A DNA stretch of 51,393 bases from CAIUKX01 sp964580965 (lineage in GTDB: Bacteria > Bacteroidota > Bacteroidia > Flavobacteriales_D > Crocinitomicaceae): contig CAZOLZ010000010.1 of assembly GCA_964580965.1 (NCBI GenBank), forward strand, positions 1-51,393, written 5' to 3'. The first letter of the stretch is position 1, and each line of letters opens with the position of its first letter. Made by a program: the position numbers and the translations under genes. Under the pieces are notes generated by a model, which was not told the origin of the DNA, ran no database searches, and saw nothing but the letters and a program-made list of their open reading frames with translations. Shown in pieces: positions 1 through 8,897 of the stretch.

Positions 1-393
1 GATTCAAAATACCCAAATTCAATTGAAATGACTTCTTGGATAAAAAATATTGGAACATTTAATGCAGGTATGGATATAATGTGCTTGACTTCAAAAAATG
101 AAGGCACACCTGTCAGTTTAATTGAAGCTCAGGCAGGTAATTTACCTATTGTAACAACAGATGTTGGAGGAGTTCGAGATATAATGAAAGACAAAGAAAC
201 GGGCTATATTGTTCAGAAAAATAATGTTGAACAATTTGCTGAAAAATTACTACTTTTGATTGAAGATAATGAGTTAAGAAACAAATTTTCAAAAAATGGC
301 TGGAATTTTGTAAGAAATAAGTTTCATTATAAAACACTGGTTAAAAGTATGAACGAATATTACCAGGATTTATTAGATAAAAAAATCAAATGA
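1..393 (+). CDS. Glycosyltransferase family 4 (GT-B), C-terminal part only
   Basis: The reading frame is open from base 1, so this is the 3' end of a gene that begins outside the window; the ATG at 28 is internal. The visible 130 residues hold the nucleotide-sugar binding half of a GT4 enzyme: an E-G-T-P-x-S-L-I-E-A segment (the EX7E motif) followed by a V-T-T-D-V-G-G-V-R-D stretch. It is expected to add a sugar to a surface polysaccharide at the inner face of the inner membrane. The stop overlaps the start of the next gene by 4 bases (ATGA), so the two are probably translationally coupled. The acceptor and sugar specificity cannot be read from this fragment. Confidence 0.85.
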   Translation, partial: DSKYPNSIEMTSWIKNIGTFNAGMDIMCLTSKNEGTPVSLIEAQAGNLPIVTTDVGGVRDIMKDKETGYIVQKNNVEQFAEKLLLLIEDNELRNKFSKNGWNFVRNKFHYKTLVKSMNEYYQDLLDKKIK

Positions 394-1196
394 AGTACAT
401 TAAAGGAATAATTGTATTTACCTTATTAACATTAGTTGTTTTAGTCAGTAGTTGTGGAATCAATTCAAACATGATGTTCAAGACTCCTAAAGATGGTTCT
501 TTTGTTTATGATTCGATACCGTTAAGACCTCTAGAGGATTACAAAATTGCCGTAGATGATAAATTGACATTTACTTTAAGAACAAACGATGGTAAAAGTT
601 TGATCGAGGGTTTAAGTGGTACTATCACAAAATTTGATAATATTAATTCTTCTTCAGGTTTAGCAGGCTCAAATATGGGAAATAATTCAGAGTATGTTGT
701 TAGATCTGATGGTTATGTAGAATTTCCAGTTTTAGGAGATGTCCATATTACAGGTATGACAATTAAACAATGTGAAGACACTTTAGAAAGGCTCTTTGAA
801 AGTCAATATCAAGATCCATATGTTCAATTAAGAGTTACAAATAGGAGGTGTGTTGTTTTTTCAGGAGATGGAAGTGCAGCTAAAATTATAACATTATCAA
901 ATTTAAATACAACTTTATTGGAAGTTTTAGCACTTTCAGGAGGGATTTCTCCTAGAGGAAAGTCTAAAGTTGTTAAAGTTATGAGAAAAGTTGGTGAGAA
1001 AAGAGAGATATACCACATTGACGTTTCAACAATTGAAGGTTTGGAACATGCAGATATGATTATTCAAGGCAATGATTATATTTATGTTGAACCAAGGGCT
1101 GAAATTATCCGAGGAGCAATGCAAGAATGGACAACAGTAGCAAGTTTGGTTTCATCAGTATCATTAATATTTACATTAATTACATTTACAAACTAA
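390..1196 (+). CDS. Polysaccharide export lipoprotein (Wza-like, Poly_export/SLBB)
   Basis: 268 residues. The N-terminus is a lipoprotein signal (hydrophobic residues 5-21, lipobox L-V-S-S-C with Cys about 22). The middle has the polysaccharide-export pattern (V-x-x-D-G-Y-V-x-F-P-V-L-G about residues 105-118), followed by an SLBB-like region with L-E-V-L-A-L-S-G-G-I. A hydrophobic segment closes the C-terminus (about 246-266), as in Wza-type proteins whose last helix crosses the outer membrane. It would form the outer-membrane exit channel for capsule or exopolysaccharide, working with the Wzc-like protein encoded one base downstream. The 4-base overlap with the upstream gene places it in the same operon. 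Family assignment is strong; the exact polymer is unknown. Confidence 0.88.
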   Translation: MKYIKGIIVFTLLTLVVLVSSCGINSNMMFKTPKDGSFVYDSIPLRPLEDYKIAVDDKLTFTLRTNDGKSLIEGLSGTITKFDNINSSSGLAGSNMGNNSEYVVRSDGYVEFPVLGDVHITGMTIKQCEDTLERLFESQYQDPYVQLRVTNRRCVVFSGDGSAAKIITLSNLNTTLLEVLALSGGISPRGKSKVVKVMRKVGEKREIYHIDVSTIEGLEHADMIIQGNDYIYVEPRAEIIRGAMQEWTTVASLVSSVSLIFTLITFTN

Positions 1197-1197
1197 A

Positions 1198-3642
1198 GTG
1201 AAAGATAGATTTAAAATAGTCAATAAGGAGTTTGATATTCAAATCATTTTTACCGTTTTAAGACGTAATTGGTGGATACCAGTTTTGTTAGCGGCATTTT
1301 TTTGGACTTTAGCTTTCTTTTATTTAAGGTATACTAAGCCAACTTATCAATCAAACATAATAATTCAGTTAGAAAGTAAAGACAAAGCAAAGGAAGTAAT
1401 GGATATTCAAGGTATCCAAAAAGATCCTAATGACCTTTCTTATGAAATAGAGTTATTAAAATCTCAATTACTTTTTAATAAGGCTCTAAAGACTTTGAAT
1501 TTACACATTAGTTTATATTCGAAAGGAGCAGTATTAACTGAAGAAAAGTACAAGTCGAGTGTTTTCAATGTACAACCTTTTGAATTAAGAGACTCGTCTT
1601 TAGTAGATGTGCCAATTATCCTAACAATGAATGATAACGGAGACATATTTTTGGATTATCATTTAAGAGATCAAAAATTTGGATTAAAAGGAAAGATAAA
1701 CCAACATCTAAAGAATGAGCATTTTGATATTATTATTAGATCTTCAAGTGAAGAAATACTTCAAGAAGCTCTTCGAACAAATCAACTTTACTTTAAATTT
1801 AATAGTATTAATAGTTTGAGTCAAAGACTGATGTCAGGTCTGAAAGTTGTTCCACTTAATCTTGCGGCAAAAACAATTCAACTGGTTTATACAGGTCAAA
1901 ATGCCCAATTATGCCATGATATATGTATTGCATTGGCTAATACATTTATCAATTTTGATGATGAAAAACGACGTAAAAGTGATGAGAATATTATAAGTTT
2001 CATAGATGAGCAATTAGAGAGTCTTTCCTTACAGCTATCGAGATCTAAGGATAGTATAATGATGATTCAGAGCAAAACAGGATTTATGATGCCTGAACAA
2101 TTTGAAAACTCTATATATGATAAGGTTAGTCAATTACAAGAAGAATTAGTAATAATTGAAGAAGAGCGGAGAGTAATTGAACATGTGATTTCTAAATTGC
2201 AATTCGAGCCTAATCGTTTAGAGGTCTATCGTTTATTGCCTGAAATGTTAGGCAAAAGCTACCAGATACTTGTTACTGATAAAATTAATGAGTTACTTTC
2301 TTTATTGGAACAAAAAGAAAATTTATTATTTCAAGTAACTGAGGAACATACTGGAGTTCAGTCAATAGATAAACGAATTCAATTAAAGTCACAATCAATA
2401 ATCAAAAGTTTGAATGTTATCAGTGAACGTCTAAAAAATGATGTGCAAACTTTAAAAAACAAGATTTACGAGTTAGAGTCAAAAATTGGTCATTTACCAG
2501 AAAATAAAATAGAATTTGGTCGTTTGAGCAGGATTCAAGAGTTAAACGAAAAGTATTTTAACTTATTAACTGAAAATAAATTTTTATACTCAATTTCTGA
2601 TGCAGGTTATACATCAAATAAACAAATTTTGAGTATGCCAGTAATGAGTGAACTTCCAGTTTCACCTAGTAGAAATTTAATATATATTTCATTTATTTCT
2701 ATTGGTTTTGTCATTGGTCTTGCTTTAATGGTTTTAAAATATTTAATGTTTAATGAGATTAATCTTATTGATGATTTAAAAAATTTATTACCTGAGAAGG
2801 CAACTACATTAGGTTCTGTTCCATTAGTAAATAATGATATGCAGTATTCCCAATTATTAGCTTATGATTATCCAAAATCACAATTAGCCGAAGCTTTTAG
2901 AAATATTCGAACAAATCTAAACTACATTAATTCAAATTATCAAACTATTGCCATAACATCATCAATATCGGGAGAAGGAAAGACATTTGTAGCTTTGAAT
3001 TTAGCTGGTATTATTGCAATGTCTGGTAAAAAGACAATAGTTATTGACCTGGATTTAAGAAAACCAAAGATTCATTTAGGATTTAACACAAGCAATGAAA
3101 AAGGTATGAGTGGTCTTATAATTAATCAGTATGGTATAGATGATTGTGTTCAAAAGTCTGTGATTGGTACATTAGATTTTATTACTGCAGGTCCAATACC
3201 TCCTAATCCATCAGAATTGATTATCAGTGAAAGCTTCAGAAACATCTTATCTCAACTTAAGGATATTTATGATATCATAATCATTGATAATCCTCCTGTT
3301 GGATTAGTATCAGATGGAGTTAAAAATTTAACAGATGCTGATATTCCAATTTACGTTTTCAAATCTCATTATTCAAAACGTACTTTCATAAATAAAATCA
3401 AAGAGTTATTTGAAATGCAGCAATTAAAATCTTTGAATATTATTTTAAATGGTGTTAAATCGAATAAAAGAGGTTATGGTTATGGCTATGGTTATGGCTA
3501 TGGCTATGGTTATGGTTATGGTTATGGCTATGGTTCATATGGGGAGGGAGATAGTTATTTTGAAGATGCTCCAACAAAAGGATTATTAAGAAGAGTAATA
3601 CATAAATTAGGAATTTTAAAGATAATTCGTAAATGGTTTTAA
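1198..3642 (+). CDS. Wzc-like polysaccharide co-polymerase / bacterial tyrosine autokinase
   Basis: 814 residues from a GTG start one base after the preceding stop. Order of parts: short cytoplasmic N-terminus, membrane helix about 26-43, Wzz-type periplasmic region with coiled-coil stretches (about 255-460), second helix about 492-515, then a cytoplasmic BY-kinase domain. The kinase domain shows the EX2RX2R oligomerisation motif (E-A-F-R-N-I-R, about 564-570), Walker A (S-G-E-G-K-T, about 592-597), Walker A' (V-I-D-L-D-L-R-K-P) and Walker B (I-I-I-I-D-N-P-P). The tail has ten alternating Gly-Tyr units plus further tyrosines, the autophosphorylation cluster. In this family, cycling of Tyr phosphorylation controls polymer length and export. 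No phosphatase gene is visible beside it. Its 3' end overlaps rfbC. Confidence 0.93.
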   Translation: MKDRFKIVNKEFDIQIIFTVLRRNWWIPVLLAAFFWTLAFFYLRYTKPTYQSNIIIQLESKDKAKEVMDIQGIQKDPNDLSYEIELLKSQLLFNKALKTLNLHISLYSKGAVLTEEKYKSSVFNVQPFELRDSSLVDVPIILTMNDNGDIFLDYHLRDQKFGLKGKINQHLKNEHFDIIIRSSSEEILQEALRTNQLYFKFNSINSLSQRLMSGLKVVPLNLAAKTIQLVYTGQNAQLCHDICIALANTFINFDDEKRRKSDENIISFIDEQLESLSLQLSRSKDSIMMIQSKTGFMMPEQFENSIYDKVSQLQEELVIIEEERRVIEHVISKLQFEPNRLEVYRLLPEMLGKSYQILVTDKINELLSLLEQKENLLFQVTEEHTGVQSIDKRIQLKSQSIIKSLNVISERLKNDVQTLKNKIYELESKIGHLPENKIEFGRLSRIQELNEKYFNLLTENKFLYSISDAGYTSNKQILSMPVMSELPVSPSRNLIYISFISIGFVIGLALMVLKYLMFNEINLIDDLKNLLPEKATTLGSVPLVNNDMQYSQLLAYDYPKSQLAEAFRNIRTNLNYINSNYQTIAITSSISGEGKTFVALNLAGIIAMSGKKTIVIDLDLRKPKIHLGFNTSNEKGMSGLIINQYGIDDCVQKSVIGTLDFITAGPIPPNPSELIISESFRNILSQLKDIYDIIIIDNPPVGLVSDGVKNLTDADIPIYVFKSHYSKRTFINKIKELFEMQQLKSLNIILNGVKSNKRGYGYGYGYGYGYGYGYGYGYGSYGEGDSYFEDAPTKGLLRRVIHKLGILKIIRKWF
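3472..3534 (+). repeat. Hexanucleotide repeat (GGYTAT)n encoding a Gly-Tyr tail
   Basis: About ten and a half near-perfect 6-base units (GGT or GGC followed by TAT) lie in frame near the end of the tyrosine kinase gene and encode ten Gly-Tyr pairs. The third base of the Gly codon alternates irregularly between T and C, so the tract is not a pure repeat and should slip less than a perfect one. Gains or losses of units would stay in frame and change only the number of tyrosines. Confidence 0.95.
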
Positions 3643-4181
3643 CAAAATGTGAAATACCAGGCTTATTAGTTATTGAGCCAAAAGTATTTGCAGATGAAAG
3701 AGGTGTCTTTTACGAGACATTTAACGAAAAAAAATTCATAGAAGCTACAGGAATAGAAAGATTGAAATTTTATCAAGATAATGAATCAATTTCAAAAAAA
3801 AATGTTTTAAGAGGGTTACATTTTCAAAAGCCTCCTCATGCTCAAGGTAAATTGATAAGAGTTGTTCAAGGTAGTGTATTAGATGTTGCTGTTGATCTTA
3901 GAAAAGGGGAAGCAACATATGGGCAGCATTTTACAATAGAATTATCCGCTGAAAATAAAAAACAACTTTGGATACCTGAAGGTTTTGCTCATGGTTTTGT
4001 TGCCTTGGAAGAGAATACTATTTTCAATTATAAATGTACAAACTATTATTCACCTGAATCTGAAAGAACAATTCAGTGGGATGATATTGATTTGGATATT
4101 GATTGGAAAATAAAAGAACCATTAATTTCAGAAAAAGATAAAAAAGGGCAAGATTTTGCTACTTTTGTGACTGATTTTTAA
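3633..4181 (+). CDS. rfbC: dTDP-4-dehydrorhamnose 3,5-epimerase (RmlC)
   Basis: 182 residues, the usual family length. It epimerises C3 and C5 of dTDP-4-keto-6-deoxyglucose on the way to dTDP-L-rhamnose in the cytoplasm. Visible family motifs: F-x-D-E-R-G-x-F-Y-E-T-F near residue 20, the L-R-G-L-H-F-Q segment with the catalytic His (about 65), V-x-G-x-V-x-D-V-A-V-D-L-R, and W-I-P-E-G-F-A-H-G-F. The ATG lies inside the last codons of the kinase gene (10-base overlap), which indicates coupled translation. The other rhamnose genes (rfbA, B, D) are not in the window. A related 3,5-epimerase acting on another dTDP-sugar cannot be excluded. Confidence 0.92.
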   Translation: MVLTKCEIPGLLVIEPKVFADERGVFYETFNEKKFIEATGIERLKFYQDNESISKKNVLRGLHFQKPPHAQGKLIRVVQGSVLDVAVDLRKGEATYGQHFTIELSAENKKQLWIPEGFAHGFVALEENTIFNYKCTNYYSPESERTIQWDDIDLDIDWKIKEPLISEKDKKGQDFATFVTDF

Positions 4182-4196
4182 ATTTAACCTTAGAAA

Positions 4197-5270
4197 TTGA
4201 TTTTAGATTTACTACAATTATTTGGATTTTTTATTGGAGGTGTCATATTCTCAATGGTTTGTAATGTTGTATTGCTACGTTTTTCACAATCATTAGGAAT
4301 AAGAAATAAAAATGATGTTGTTATTCGATGGAATAATGAATCTAAACCATCACTGGGAGGTGTAAGCTTTTTTATTGTTTTTTTATTTTCTTCAATTCTT
4401 TATTCAATTTTTTATTTTCAAGAAAATATTTTCCACGATATAAATTTTGTTGGTTTAATGGTCTCAGGTTCAATGGCCTTTGCAATGGGTTTAGCTGATG
4501 ATGCCTACAACACAAAACCATTTGGTAAATTATTGGTGCAAATTCTTTGCGGGTTAACTTTAGTTCTTACTGATGTTACCTTAGATCTGTTTCATCAACC
4601 TATTTTAGATGGATTAATAACTGTAATTTGGGTTGTTGGTCTAATGAACTCCTTGAATATGTTAGATAACATGGATGGTATTACTGGTACAACGGTTTTA
4701 TTTATACTAATTACATGTGTTATTGCATATTGGATTATGAGTGGTTTTGTAATCGATATTTGGTCGTTAACCTTGACTGCAATGGTTGGAGGATTAATTG
4801 GCTTTCTACGATACAATATCAACCCCTCTAAACTATTTATGGGAGATGCAGGAAGTCAATTTATAGGGTTGTTTGTTGCTTTCTTTTCAATTATGTTTTT
4901 ATGGAACACTGGAAGTCAAACTGAAAATGCCTCATGGACAGGTTTTGTGATTACTTTAATAGCCTTTACAGCAGCAGCATCTGATACTTTAACAGTAGTA
5001 ATTAATAGATTAAAGAGAGGTCAGTCTCCTATGGTTGGAGGAAAAGATCATACGACACATCATTTAGTCTATGCTGGTTTTACTGACAAAAAAGTATGGT
5101 ATATTTTTAGTTTAATTGGATTGATGTCTACAATTTTATCACTATCAATGATTGAATTTTTAAAGCATAATGCAATTATACCCATAGCTTTTTCAATTAT
5201 CTATTTTCTTATTGTGTTTATCATTTTATACAAAAACACAATTAAGTATAAACAACCTGAACAAAAATAG
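4197..5270 (+). CDS. WecA/TagO/MraY-family undecaprenyl-phosphate sugar-1-phosphate transferase
   Basis: 357 residues with about ten membrane helices. It should transfer a HexNAc-1-phosphate from a UDP-sugar to undecaprenyl phosphate, the first membrane step of polysaccharide synthesis. Motifs: the aspartate pair in G-L-A-D-D-A-Y-N-T (about 100-108), N-M-L-D-N-M-D-G-I-T-G (about 152-162), F-M-G-D-A-G-S-Q-F (about 214-222) and the basic H-T-T-H-H-L loop (about 286-291). The only start that keeps the first membrane helix is TTG at 4197; the first internal ATG would delete it. It sits 15 bases after rfbC as the last visible gene of the locus. The polysaccharide context favours a WecA-type role over peptidoglycan MraY. 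Confidence 0.88.
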   Translation: MILDLLQLFGFFIGGVIFSMVCNVVLLRFSQSLGIRNKNDVVIRWNNESKPSLGGVSFFIVFLFSSILYSIFYFQENIFHDINFVGLMVSGSMAFAMGLADDAYNTKPFGKLLVQILCGLTLVLTDVTLDLFHQPILDGLITVIWVVGLMNSLNMLDNMDGITGTTVLFILITCVIAYWIMSGFVIDIWSLTLTAMVGGLIGFLRYNINPSKLFMGDAGSQFIGLFVAFFSIMFLWNTGSQTENASWTGFVITLIAFTAAASDTLTVVINRLKRGQSPMVGGKDHTTHHLVYAGFTDKKVWYIFSLIGLMSTILSLSMIEFLKHNAIIPIAFSIIYFLIVFIILYKNTIKYKQPEQK

Positions 5271-5301
5271 TTTTCTGAATTTTTCCGTGATTTAATTTCT
5301 G

Positions 5302-5309
5302 TATCTTTA
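5302..5309 (+). promoter_or_regulatory. Possible promoter -7 box for uvrA
   Basis: TATCTTTA lies 22 bases before the uvrA start and matches the Bacteroidota -7 box TAnnTTTG at all but the last position. No clear TTG is seen at the expected upstream distance, so this is tentative. Confidence 0.35.
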
Positions 5310-5331
5310 AATTTCAAATCTTAATTTAGAT

Positions 5332-8139
5332 ATGTCAGAAGAAATCTTTAAAGAAGGAGCAATTGAAGTTTATGGTGCAAGAGTTCATAATCTTCAAAAT
5401 GTTGATATTAAAATTCCTCGTAATAAATTAGTTGTTTTTACTGGTTTGAGTGGAAGTGGTAAATCATCCTTGGCTTTTGACACGATTTTTGCTGAAGGAC
5501 AAAGAAGGTATATTGAAACTTTTTCATCATATGCACGTCAATTTTTAGGAAATCTTGAACGACCTGATGTAGATAAAATTGAAGGATTAACACCTGTTAT
5601 ATCAATTGAACAAAAAACGGTTTCAAAGAGTCCAAGATCAACTGTTGGTACAATTACAGAAGTTTATGATTTTCTTCGTTTGTTGTATGCTCGAATTGGG
5701 ACTGCTGTTTCTTTTAATACCGGAGAGACAATGGTCAAGTATTCTGATGACCAAATTACGGATTTGATTATTGAAAAATACGAAGGAAAAAAAGTAGTTA
5801 TTCTTGCTCCAAAAATAAAGGGGCGTAAAGGGCATTACAGAGAGTTATTCGAACAAATTTTAAAAATGGGTTACACAAAGGCTCGAGTTGATAGTGTTAT
5901 TGTAGACATTACTCCTGGAATGCGCTTGGACCGTTATAAAATTCACGATATTGATATTGTTATAGATCGTATAGCAATTCAAAAAAATGACAGAAAAAGA
6001 GTTTATGATGCCGTTGTTACTGCAATGCGTCATGGTGAAAAGTCAATGCTTTTGATGGAATTCGGATCAAATAGTGTAGTTCATTTTAGTCGTTCATTAA
6101 TGTGCCCTTCAACTGGGATAAGTTATCCAGATCCTGAACCTAACTTGTTTTCATTTAACTCACCGTATGGTGCATGTCCAAATTGTAGTGGTTTAGGAGA
6201 AGTGTTAGAAGCAAATATTGATAAAATTATTCCAGATCTCAAAAAATCGATTAAAAAAGGAGCTATTGCACCTTTAGGAGATTTTAAAGGGGGTTGGATT
6301 TACGATAAAATTGAAGCTCTTTTGACTTCAAGTGGATACCGTATTAATTTTCCTGTTGAGGATATACCTGAGGACCTAATAAAAATAGTTTTAAATGGAA
6401 ATGAAGGAGTTGAGTTAGGTAAAGGTCAAGTTTCTTTTGAAGGTGTAATACCTTTCATTACAAGACACGCAAGTGAAAGTTCTGCAGGAACAAAACGTTG
6501 GGCGGAAAGTTTCATGAATAAAATTCAATGTCCTGAATGTAACGGCACACGCTTAAGAAAAGAAGCTCATTTTTTTAAAATTGATGCAAAGCATATTGGA
6601 GATTTATCTTCTATGGATTTAGATGAATTGAAGTCTTGGTTTGATCAATTACCTCATAAATTAAGTAAAGAGCAAACGATAATTGGAACGGAAATACTAA
6701 AAGAGATTAATAATCGCTTATCTTTTATATTAGATGTTGGTTTAAATTATTTGACATTAAATCGTTCAGCAAAAACATTGTCTGGTGGAGAAGCACAAAG
6801 AATTCGTTTAGCAACTCAAATTGGTTCTGAATTAATGAATGTATTATACATTTTAGACGAGCCAAGTATTGGTTTGCATCAAAGAGATAATACACGATTG
6901 ATTAATTCATTGAAAAAGCTTCGTGATACAGGAAACTCTGTAATAGTTGTTGAACATGACAAAGAAATGATTGAAGCGGCAGACTTTTTAATTGATATTG
7001 GTCCTGGTGCTGGAGTTCATGGAGGACAAATTGTAAATGCAGCACCTTTTAATTCTATTGAGGAAAGTAATTCATTTACGACAAAATATTTAGACGGAAC
7101 AATGATAATTGAAGTTCCTAAAAAGCGTCGTAAAGGAAATGGTAATTGGTTAGAGTTGAAAGGAGCTCATGGTCATAATCTAAAAAATGTGAATTTAAAG
7201 ATTCCGCTAGGTACTTTAAGTTGTGTAACAGGTGTTTCCGGAAGCGGCAAATCGTCGTTGGTTAATCAAACCTTGTATCCAATCTTATTGAATCACATTT
7301 ATAATGGAGTAAAAAAGCCATTACCTTACAAGAAAATAGTTGGTTTAGAACACCTGGATAAAGTGATAGAAATTGATCAAAACCCTATTGGAAGAACACC
7401 AAGATCTAACCCTGCGACTTATACCAATTTATTTACTGAAATAAGGAGTCTTTTTGCTGCTTTACCAGAAGCACAAATTAGAGGGTATAAACCTGGTCGA
7501 TTTTCATTTAATGTGAAAGGAGGTCGATGTGAAGCATGTGGTGGAGGTGGATTGAAGGTCATCGAAATGAATCTTTTACCAGATGTGTATGTTGAATGTG
7601 AAACATGTAATGGTAAACGTTATAATCAGGAAACACTTGAAGTTCGTTATAAAGGTAAATCAATTAGTGATGTTTTAGATATGACGATTGAGGATGCGGT
7701 TTCATTTTTTCAACACATACCAAAAATTTCGCGTGTGCTAGAAACGCTTCTTTCAGTTGGATTAGGCTACATTAAATTAGGTCAATCATCAACAACTTTG
7801 TCCGGAGGTGAAGCACAACGTATAAAATTAGCAACTGAGTTGTGCAAGCGAAGTACAGGAAATACTATCTATATTTTAGATGAGCCTTCAACAGGTTTAC
7901 ATTTTGAAGACATACGAATGTTGCTTGAAGTTCTTCAAAGATTAGTAGAAGATGGCAATACAGTTTTAGTAATCGAACATAATTTGGATATCATAAAAGT
8001 TGCAGATTATATCATCGATGTTGGACCAGAGGGAGGTAAAAATGGTGGAGAAATCATTTGCTCGGGTAAACCTGAAGAATTAGTAAAAAAACACACTAAA
8101 AAGTCATTTACTGCAAAGTATTTAGCTTTGGAAATATAA
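5332..8139 (+). CDS. uvrA: Excinuclease ABC subunit A (UvrA)
   Basis: 935 residues, full length. UvrA is the damage-sensing ATPase of nucleotide excision repair; it loads UvrB on lesions in the cytoplasm. Two ABC modules are visible. The first has Walker A G-L-S-G-S-G-K-S (about 38-45), signature L-S-G-G-E-A-Q-R (about 483-490) and Walker B I-L-D-E-P-S (about 506-511). The second has Walker A G-V-S-G-S-G-K-S (about 634-641), signature about 823-830 and Walker B I-L-D-E-P-S (about 847-852). Zinc-binding pairs occur at C-P-N-C (about 282), C-P-E-C (about 400), C-E-A-C (about 733) and C-E-T-C (about 756). All key residues are intact. The next gene starts 3 bases after its stop. Confidence 0.98.
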   Translation: MSEEIFKEGAIEVYGARVHNLQNVDIKIPRNKLVVFTGLSGSGKSSLAFDTIFAEGQRRYIETFSSYARQFLGNLERPDVDKIEGLTPVISIEQKTVSKSPRSTVGTITEVYDFLRLLYARIGTAVSFNTGETMVKYSDDQITDLIIEKYEGKKVVILAPKIKGRKGHYRELFEQILKMGYTKARVDSVIVDITPGMRLDRYKIHDIDIVIDRIAIQKNDRKRVYDAVVTAMRHGEKSMLLMEFGSNSVVHFSRSLMCPSTGISYPDPEPNLFSFNSPYGACPNCSGLGEVLEANIDKIIPDLKKSIKKGAIAPLGDFKGGWIYDKIEALLTSSGYRINFPVEDIPEDLIKIVLNGNEGVELGKGQVSFEGVIPFITRHASESSAGTKRWAESFMNKIQCPECNGTRLRKEAHFFKIDAKHIGDLSSMDLDELKSWFDQLPHKLSKEQTIIGTEILKEINNRLSFILDVGLNYLTLNRSAKTLSGGEAQRIRLATQIGSELMNVLYILDEPSIGLHQRDNTRLINSLKKLRDTGNSVIVVEHDKEMIEAADFLIDIGPGAGVHGGQIVNAAPFNSIEESNSFTTKYLDGTMIIEVPKKRRKGNGNWLELKGAHGHNLKNVNLKIPLGTLSCVTGVSGSGKSSLVNQTLYPILLNHIYNGVKKPLPYKKIVGLEHLDKVIEIDQNPIGRTPRSNPATYTNLFTEIRSLFAALPEAQIRGYKPGRFSFNVKGGRCEACGGGGLKVIEMNLLPDVYVECETCNGKRYNQETLEVRYKGKSISDVLDMTIEDAVSFFQHIPKISRVLETLLSVGLGYIKLGQSSTTLSGGEAQRIKLATELCKRSTGNTIYILDEPSTGLHFEDIRMLLEVLQRLVEDGNTVLVIEHNLDIIKVADYIIDVGPEGGKNGGEIICSGKPEELVKKHTKKSFTAKYLALEI

Positions 8140-8142
8140 TCA

Positions 8143-8853
8143 ATGGGAAAAGAAAAAGCGATTTTTGCTTGGAGTGGTGGAAAAGACTCTTCATTAGCAT
8201 TATATAAAACATTACAGGAAGGTAAATATGAAATTGTTGCTTTATTGACAACATTAAATCGTGAATTGAAAAGAATATCAATGCATGGTGTAAGACAACA
8301 TTTATTAGAGGAACAAGCAAAAACGATAGGGATTCCATTATTGAAAGTTTGGATAGATGAAGCAAGTTATACCCATTATGAAAAACAGATGGAAACAGCT
8401 TTGTTAGAAGCAAAAGCTCAAGGTGTGACAACTGTCATTTTTGGTGATATTTTTTTAGAAGACTTAAGAGAATATAGGGAGAATAACTTAAAGAAAGTCA
8501 ATATGAAAGCTTATTTTCCGCTTTGGAAAAAAGACACACATGTATTGATTCAAGAGTTTATTGATTTAAAATTTAAAACGATAACTTGTTGTATTAATGA
8601 TGGTTTTTTTGACGAGTCATTCGTTGGAGAAATTATTGATGAATCTTTTGTTACTCGTTTACCGAAAAATGTAGATCCATGCGGTGAATATGGTGAGTTC
8701 CACTCTTTTTGTTTTGACGGACCATTATTCGAAAGGGCTATTCATTTTAAAAAAGGGGAAAAAGAATATAAACCATTAGATAAAGAACTTTTAGAAGAAG
8801 CTAGCCCTACAAAAGGATTTTGGTATTGCGAGTTAATCCCTATGTTAGTTTAA
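8143..8853 (+). CDS. Dph6-like PP-loop ATP pyrophosphatase (DUF71/ATP_bind_4)
   Basis: 236 residues. The N-terminus carries the PP-loop nucleotide motif S-G-G-K-D-S-S (about 10-16), which activates a substrate by adenylation. The middle has the family segments S-M-H-G-V-R and F-G-D-I-F-L-E-D-L-R, and a later D-P-C-G-E-Y-G-E-F-H-S-F stretch. The eukaryotic and archaeal relative is diphthine-ammonia ligase, but bacteria lack diphthamide on EF-G, so the bacterial substrate is unknown and the common name should not be taken literally. It follows uvrA by 3 bases and is probably cotranscribed with it. Confidence 0.85.
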   Translation: MGKEKAIFAWSGGKDSSLALYKTLQEGKYEIVALLTTLNRELKRISMHGVRQHLLEEQAKTIGIPLLKVWIDEASYTHYEKQMETALLEAKAQGVTTVIFGDIFLEDLREYRENNLKKVNMKAYFPLWKKDTHVLIQEFIDLKFKTITCCINDGFFDESFVGEIIDESFVTRLPKNVDPCGEYGEFHSFCFDGPLFERAIHFKKGEKEYKPLDKELLEEASPTKGFWYCELIPMLV

Positions 8854-8872
8854 TAAAATTGATTTAAGATTG

Positions 8873-8880
8873 TATCTTTG
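8873..8880 (+). promoter_or_regulatory. Promoter -7 box before leucyl aminopeptidase
   Basis: TATCTTTG is a perfect TAnnTTTG box in the gap after the Dph6-like gene. Transcription should begin about 4-7 bases downstream (around 8884-8887). That leaves almost no leader for the GTG at 8889 and about 11 bases for the ATG at 8898, so the ATG is preferred as the start. No good -33 TTG is seen. Confidence 0.5.
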
Positions 8881-8897
8881 TGTAAAATGTGAATAAG

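Noticed and set aside
8108..8431. 107-codon open frame antisense to the Dph6-like gene
   Set aside because: It overlaps two well-supported genes and its translation is unlike any real protein composition.
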